Part shown: positions 57,955 to 64,000 of the stretch, one piece after another
Position numbering within the stretch: position 1 is the first letter of the stretch
Layout: every line of letters starts with the position of its first letter
Source of the DNA: Omphalotus guepiniiformis
Taxonomy: Eukaryota; Basidiomycota; Agaricomycetes; Agaricales; Omphalotaceae
Direction: 5' to 3'
DNA length: 64,000 nt
Assembly: GCA_028554645.1 (NCBI GenBank)
Contig: JAQOOI010000018.1
Location: 682,001 to 746,000 of the forward strand
Translations under genes and position numbers: made by a program
The notes under the pieces: generated by a model
Databases searched by the model: none
Told to the model about the DNA's origin: nothing
Seen by the model: the letters and a program-made list of their open reading frames with translations, nothing else

Positions 57955-60900
57955 ATTTTCCAAGTCGTTGTCGTCGCGAGCAACGATGAAGGAAGAGTTT
58001 GAAGGAGGAAGGGGCAGGTTAGTGAAACGGAACGAGGAACTGGGGAGTTATATATGTAAGGGGGGGATAATTAGCAGATAAATAAAAATTATTATGTTGT
58101 GTCACCACTTTCGTCCCGAAGCCGTGCTGGCAATTTGCAAAAAAAAATATAAAACAAAAAAACACGCATAGCGCGCTTGAGATCCGGATCTAGAGTCACA
58201 TCCATTGTTTTGGCTCGATCGTCGATAAGGTGACATGTGCCTATCACACTCTTTGTTACTTGTCACGCAGCGCTTACTTTTTATTGTATTTCTTTTCTCT
58301 TCCGTTTCCCACGGATACCATCGTGTCATTCTTACTTACAGCCACATCCTGTCCCCTCCGCAGCTGACCTCGTCTCAATGATTCATTAGAGCTCCGTTAT
58401 CCCGTAGTCGCGCCACTGGCACTATCCTTCAATCTGTAGACCCTGAACATGCAGAATGCTCACTTGAAATCATCTGACTCGAAACGAGCGCACCTTCAGG
58501 CGCATCAACTCGGATAGTGTCTCGAGCCCGGTAAATTACGGAGCTTTTTGTTTCCAACGTATGTATGTAAGCGCAAGTACTTCACAGAGAATTGTGATGT
58601 TGTCGAGATGTTGAATATTGCATGATCTCATGATTCCCAAATACTGGTGGGCTCATAAAGATTCCCTGAGTAGTAAAACACCATTCCTATGTACATAGAC
58701 GCGACGAGAGCTGGACTCTGCTCGAGCCTCGAAATCAACAGCCTGAGGCCAGCACATAAAAGCCGCCTAGCCGCCGCCTCAAGGCCCTTTCAAGCCTGAA
58801 TAGAAGGTCAATGCATGTCACTCACCATACTGACCTGACACCTGAGCCGCGTCGTGAATCACGATGTGCTAGCGCGTAAATGCAGGTACCCATATCTTGA
58901 ATGTCAACCAATGTACAGTACATATCCAGTGTCCACTGTCCACAACCCCGACATTTCCCAGTACGTGCGGGCGCGTGTTTCTGCTCAAGCGCTTCATACA
59001 ATATACAATATTCGACGTCTGGAGGAATATCACACCTTGGAGACCGGCAACAACATGTGCAGTTTCACCGTGGCTAGTGGGGTGCCACAGCTGGCGTACG
59101 CGTATAACCTCAAGGAGTTCCTGGAGCCTGGAGGGCATCGCATCACCGGTGAGGCATACCCGGCCTCGCTATTCTTCTTCATTTGGCAATTCAATCCCGT
59201 TCCGGCAACTAGATTCCGTGTCATTTCTCTTGAGCATCATCGTCACTTTGGATGTCATCAGTCTTTGGACACATTTATCCAAGATTCTTATCCCGTACTT
59301 CGCGCCGACTTCTTAGTACAGATATTTGACAGGCACCCCGCAAAAATCGCAAGAAGAGGAAGAGAAAGTTGAGAATTTCAGTCCTATTTTGGTAATTTCT
59401 GTACCGTCTCGAGGGATAGGTGCTCTCGAATACCCGGAATTCAGACTGCGATAGTGTTTATCAGTGAGGCTGAGGTGCGTACAGTTTCCTAATTCAAGGA
59501 TTATACTAATAGATAGGAAGGTGTGCTCCATATGGGTATTGGTAGTAAGTGAAAACCTCGCGCCTCCATCCATATCTAACTTGAATTGGAAAGCCCCTCG
59601 AAAGTCGAAACTAATCTCAAGTCTTCAAAGCCTCAAGGCAGGCCTCAAGCTCAAGTTTTTTTCAGTGAACATTTGATTACACGGATCCACGCAGGTTACA
59701 GTCTCCACCTCTGACAACGAGAAAACAACTGGGAATTGTCATGCACGTTCATACTTACTCCAACAGGCTTTACGTCCTTATCTGCGGCTCCGCACCCCCC
59801 GTTGGCATCTTGAGCTATTCGATCGACTGTCACTGTGGTGTACACGTCGAGAATCCGATTTCGAGGGTTCTGTTTTTGGTTCCACTGGCACTTCCCCTCG
59901 ATCTTAAATTGCAACATATATTGCAACGGCTTCTCCACACACGTCGTGGCCCTTGGAACGACTGCTAAAGAGATTACTTTTGGTCAAATTGGACGAAGAA
60001 AGGTGAGAATGCATGTGATTGCGAAAGGACCTTGCAGTAGCTTGCAGTGTCCCGAAATCCCTTGTCATTGACAGAATTCTCACATGTCGTGTTCACGCCA
60101 ACACTGATCCTCATTCCATTCCCTCGCACCTACTTACAGCTTCAGCCATCCCGCCAAAGACGGCGGGAATTTACTTAATCCCACACGGATCCGCACAGCG
60201 AGAAGGACTCGAGATCTCCCCAAAAGTCTCATTCGTGACATGGAAGGAATTACAGTAATCACACGGTCCCGTACTTTCTGGATCACAATATATGTCATAT
60301 TAAAGACACGTCGACGTCGAAAGAACACAAGAGTTCATTGCGTTCATGATTGTCCGCTGTCCGACTTGACCGAAGTGCTTCCTTTCTTCCTCTTCCTAAA
60401 GGCTGTCAGTGTAATCTTCAGCGCGGTCCCGGGACACACGAGGTGAATATACTTGGTATTTCTTTCTGACGAGTTTATTATTGAATATTAAACTTTCCCA
60501 CGCACATCGCCGCCGCGCACTGACGGGCACTGACGCGGACAGTCGGAGTCATTGCTGTGCCGACACAGTCTGAAAAAACCACGAAGGGCGCAGTGTGTCT
60601 CAAACTGGTGAGCGGAATTCGGATCCTATTTCTCCAGAGTTTTTTTTTTGATGCCCGGCTCAAGTTTGTTCAAGCGAGTTTTGGGCTGAGGCTGTGTTTT
60701 TGGACAGAGAAAAGGTTTCATCTATGACCCTGCGTCGTCCCTTTACTATTTTCGGTATTTTTGAATCTCCAGTTGAATCTTTTGAAAGCAAGTATGAGCG
60801 CTCATTTACTTTTTTACTTGATGAACTTGAGTTGCAAGTCTGTTTCTAGGCAAAACCACCAATGCGAGGTTATTAATCTCATATTTTCTTCTTTTCCGAA

Positions 60901-63900
60901 TCTTTCGGGTGCAAGCGCTGATCTTGCTTGTATTTTGTCTCTGAATGGATATAGTGGTGTGCGACTCAAGATGTCAAGCTTCTCAAGACTTGGACTAAGG
61001 GAATGAGGGGATGGTCGTTGGATACCAGTACAAGGTATGTAAGTCTGCTAGTGTGTATTGACTAACTACCAATCTACATAGTATTTACGATTGCCCTCCA
61101 GTTGGTGCGTAAATGCCGACTCGACCGCGTAGAATCCTCGACTGCGAATCCATGAAGCTCACTTTTCGTGGTGTACTGTTCCCAACGAGCAACGAGCAGG
61201 CTCACGGCCCGCGGCTCCGCACCCAATGGACAAGCATAGAAACCCGAACCGGCCGAGCGATTGAGGAGAACTTGCGAACATTCAAGCTGTAAGTACACTA
61301 CGAGTGTATCGGAGCGATGCGGGGGGGTTAATAAGACTATACTTGGGAATCCAGGACCTAAGGGAAGGGGGATTATTCGACTTTAGGAACCCTGAGGGCC
61401 TGAGTAAGTACTTACGATTCCTATTAGTGGGTTTCGTCTGACAAAGATCACACAATAGGCGTCCTCATGATCGAAATGTCCTGAGATTGACCCCCCCTAA
61501 TTGAAGAAGTTGCTAAAACTGTATAGAGTATAGATGCTAACTGTAAAGGCCAGAGGCGCGTAAAACCCGAGTGGGACTGTGGATCATTGGATGGGAGATC
61601 ACTAGCACTGGCGCTGGCAACGAAGGTTGGACATCATACATAGATATCGATATCAAGCTTCTGAATCGTCGAAGAAGCTACGTACATGGGAGAAGAAGTT
61701 GTGGAATTCAGAGGGGCACGTACGTTACTCATGACGCCACGTCATTCAGTCAGGCTCTTCCTTCCCGCTTCGTATGTATTGTACACATACTCGAGGGTTC
61801 TCTGCCAACCCCCTATCACTCGAAGTGCTCATTTGAGCCAGGTTTACTCAGGTTTACTCCCAAGGTAAGTAAGTAAGAAGGGTTGTGCCGCAATGCCAGT
61901 ACTTGCATACTTACTTGCCGTTTTAAGCTTGGACTCTGACAAATCGTCACTCAAGGCAACATATGTATGTTTCAAGTTGTATGAACCTGGTAACCGATGA
62001 GTGCTGAGCGCTGAACGACAGAGCTACGTAGCACTGCATGGCAGATCCCCAGTGAGCTACTCTCAGGCTGGACAAGGTTCTCATTACAGCAAGTAATTCG
62101 TACACAAACTCCGAATCCTCTGCTTTATCCTCACTATATGCTTGTCAGCGCCGACATTCATCGGATGGAATGGGGTACGTGAGTTCAAGTTCGTCCATTC
62201 TATAGCATATATTGACATCGGAATTATAACAGGTGCATTGACGACGCCTTGCTCTAAACTTCAAACTTGCAAGTTGCTCCAAGTGATCACGCCTTAAATC
62301 GGTAGCCTCGGTACCCGATACCCAAGTCCGAAATGCGCCTCCGGTGTCCTCAACTGCAGCTCAAATTGGACGTCGGAGAAGTCACAGTTCCTTCGTGTTG
62401 AACGAAATATGAAGGTATGTACAGTTGTACAGTAATCACATTCTCTACCCCACCAACTCAATCACTCTGTTCAGTCAGTGTTCAAGCAAGCTTTCACTTC
62501 TGTCCGAGTCTGTCATCTTGAAACCGTCGCACTCAATTCTAACACTATCTTATTTGCGTGCACACTGTCACTGCCTGAGAGTGTTGTTCATGTCTGTTCA
62601 TGGTACATTTTTCATGGTACATTCGGAACACCGGTGCGGAACGCGGAACGCCCACTGTCATTTCTACTCATGATCAGGCTTTCCTGCAGCTGGCTTACTT
62701 TCTCTTTCTCTTCCCCCCCACTAAGTCGGAAATTTTGACTCACCGTTTGGACTCGCGGGAAGCTGAGGGGTGATTGACCTTGAGAACGCCTCGTGGATGA
62801 TGTAGATGATGGGATATGTTGATGTTGTATATGGTATTGCGAGGTATCCTGAGGTATCTCGCCGATCTCAGGCTTGTGGCGTTGGGACCGGGTTGCTTTT
62901 GTAAGTCAAGGTAAGTCCTTTGACGCCCACTAACTTATAAGTACTGTAACGCAGGAGAGCCTGAGAGGAGGGGTTCATATATTTGTGACTAGACCGATAA
63001 ATGGAGCAACACGAAATCGGATCGAGTTAAGCGGTGTGTATGCCCAGGGCGTTGCGTTTCTCAGGTATCTACTTATCGAGGGGCGTGTGTATATAACGAA
63101 CGTATGGCCCGACACTCCGAATACATTATCCTCACTGAGTTGCATAGCAAGAAACGTTTCTTTTCAATTGCAAGTCAGTGCGTACGTCGTACGCAACGGT
63201 CACCGTGACTCTGGACATCTATAAGCCGTCCACGGGGATGAGCCCTGGCGACTAAGGCGGACCACGGCTTGGTCTGGTGGCTCCGAAGGGAGGAAGGGAG
63301 CTGAGCCTCGAGATGTTTTTGGCGGTTTGTATTAGTAAGTGATAAGTTCCACTGATAAGGCCGTCCTAACCTGCCTAAGTATGTATGAGAGCCCCGTGAG
63401 CGATATTCTATCTTATTCTATTCAATACTTACGATACCTTTCCTAGGCGTTTAAGTAAACGACGTCATCGTGCAGCGTATACAGTAAGTATACATAGACG
63501 GACTCCGAGAGAACAATGGGGAGCCAGGGAAACCAACTGCATTGTCAGTCTATCCGGGGAATGGAATGAATTCGTACAATGGGGTCATTGTCTGAGTTCT
63601 CCCTTTGTCGAAGTTCTGGCGGCAATGATCATCATTGTATGTATAGTATCAGATTATCATACATATATGTACGTATACAGACGTATACCCCTCCCTTGAC
63701 TTTCTCGAAGTTTTAATTTTACAAGGTCACGTCTCTTATCAGTCACAGGTCGACTCACTGATAGTGTCTGACTCGTACTCCTACCACTTACAGTACATAT
63801 ATATTACAGTAGCCCAGTATTAGCAGCCCCCTCGAATCATGATGAATGATGGGATGATGGATTTGAGGTCGTGGGATCCTTTCGAGTCAGGTTCGTGATC

Positions 63901-64000
63901 TATATCAGATTCCTACATACATATCCAGACATATCCAGACATAACCTCTCCTACTACGTGGATCTATCAAAATGAAATATCCGGTCTTCGGAAAATCTGT
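57955..64000. other. 6-kb gene-poor region
   Basis: 5' flank of the Ser-rich gene, then AT/GC-balanced sequence with no gene I can support except one doubtful ORF (58911-59372). Short GTAAGTA/TACTTAC and TACATA repeats are frequent. No RNA gene or element end recognised. Confidence 0.5.
58911..59372 (+). CDS. doubtful single-exon ORF, 153 residues
   Basis: The longest open frame of this gene-poor region, ATG at 58911, open also 19 codons upstream. The translation includes TLETGNNMCSFTVASGVPQL and HRHFGCHQSLDTFIQDSY. No signal peptide, domain or homologue is recognised, and no CT-rich leader or intron signals support it. It may be chance or a remnant. Confidence 0.2.
   Translation: MYSTYPVSTVHNPDISQYVRARVSAQALHTIYNIRRLEEYHTLETGNNMCSFTVASGVPQLAYAYNLKEFLEPGGHRITGEAYPASLFFFIWQFNPVPATRFRVISLEHHRHFGCHQSLDTFIQDSYPVLRADFLVQIFDRHPAKIARRGRES

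Noticed and set aside
1..64000. tRNA, rRNA or CRISPR loci
   Set aside because: None recognised by eye on either strand; tRNA detection without a covariance search is weak, so absence is not certain.

Overview
The window comes from a filamentous basidiomycete, most likely an Agaricomycete. Host genes are split by many short (about 45-70 bp) GT-AG introns. Several encode families typical of that class: DUF6533-like membrane proteins, a DUF6593-like protein, a Ser/Ala-rich secreted protein with CBM19-like modules, an HNH_2-type protein and mannitol-1-phosphate dehydrogenase. LTR retrotransposons of both the Copia and Gypsy types sit between them. Exon structures below were read by eye from splice signals and reading-frame continuity.

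Layout. 1-715 (-): 5' part of a Bud6/Aip3 gene that runs off the window. 716-2470: no secure gene. 2684-4326 (+): secreted protein with two CBM19-like modules. 4.7-35.4 kb: a block of mobile elements. It holds degenerate divergent remnants with a USP-like tail (4.9-7.1 kb); two near-identical 1,844-bp LTR copies in inverted orientation (7181-9024 and 12495-14338); a related solo LTR (10409-12213); and a Copia element (16044-35400, TSD CAAGT) whose RT region is split by a young 13.4-kb Gypsy element (20021-33408, TSD GCGA, apparently identical 1.8-kb LTRs). 35601-36869 (+): HNH_2-type protein. 36942-37936: truncated direct duplicate of the 3' half of the CBM19-like gene. 38067-39516 (-): mannitol-1-phosphate 5-dehydrogenase. 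40804-42745 (-) and 45602-47522 (+): divergent paralogous multi-pass membrane proteins. 47604-49013 (-) and 49175-50977 (+): a METTL21-like methyltransferase and a DUF6593-like protein, head to head. 56633-57954 (-): Ser-rich unknown protein. 51.0-56.6 kb and 58-64 kb are gene-poor.

The most unusual region is the Gypsy element. Besides gag, protease and RT-RNaseH-integrase on the minus strand, it carries a spliced multi-exon gene on the opposite strand, between pol and the 3' LTR. An 11-bp motif (AGTATCTAACT / AGTTAGATACT) occurs 19 times in this LTR family and in the Gypsy interior. It lies in LTRs, introns, spacers and inside coding sequence in all three reading frames, and I did not see it elsewhere in the window. 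A dispersed cis-motif together with an accessory gene recalls the VANDAL/VANC anti-silencing arrangement of plant transposons, but any functional link here is inference.

Other points: a perfect -1 slippery heptamer at the protease/RT overlap; a Copia 3' LTR with a tandem unit present once with and once precisely without a 55-bp intron-like segment; and direct duplicates of a host gene segment flanking the whole mobile-element block.
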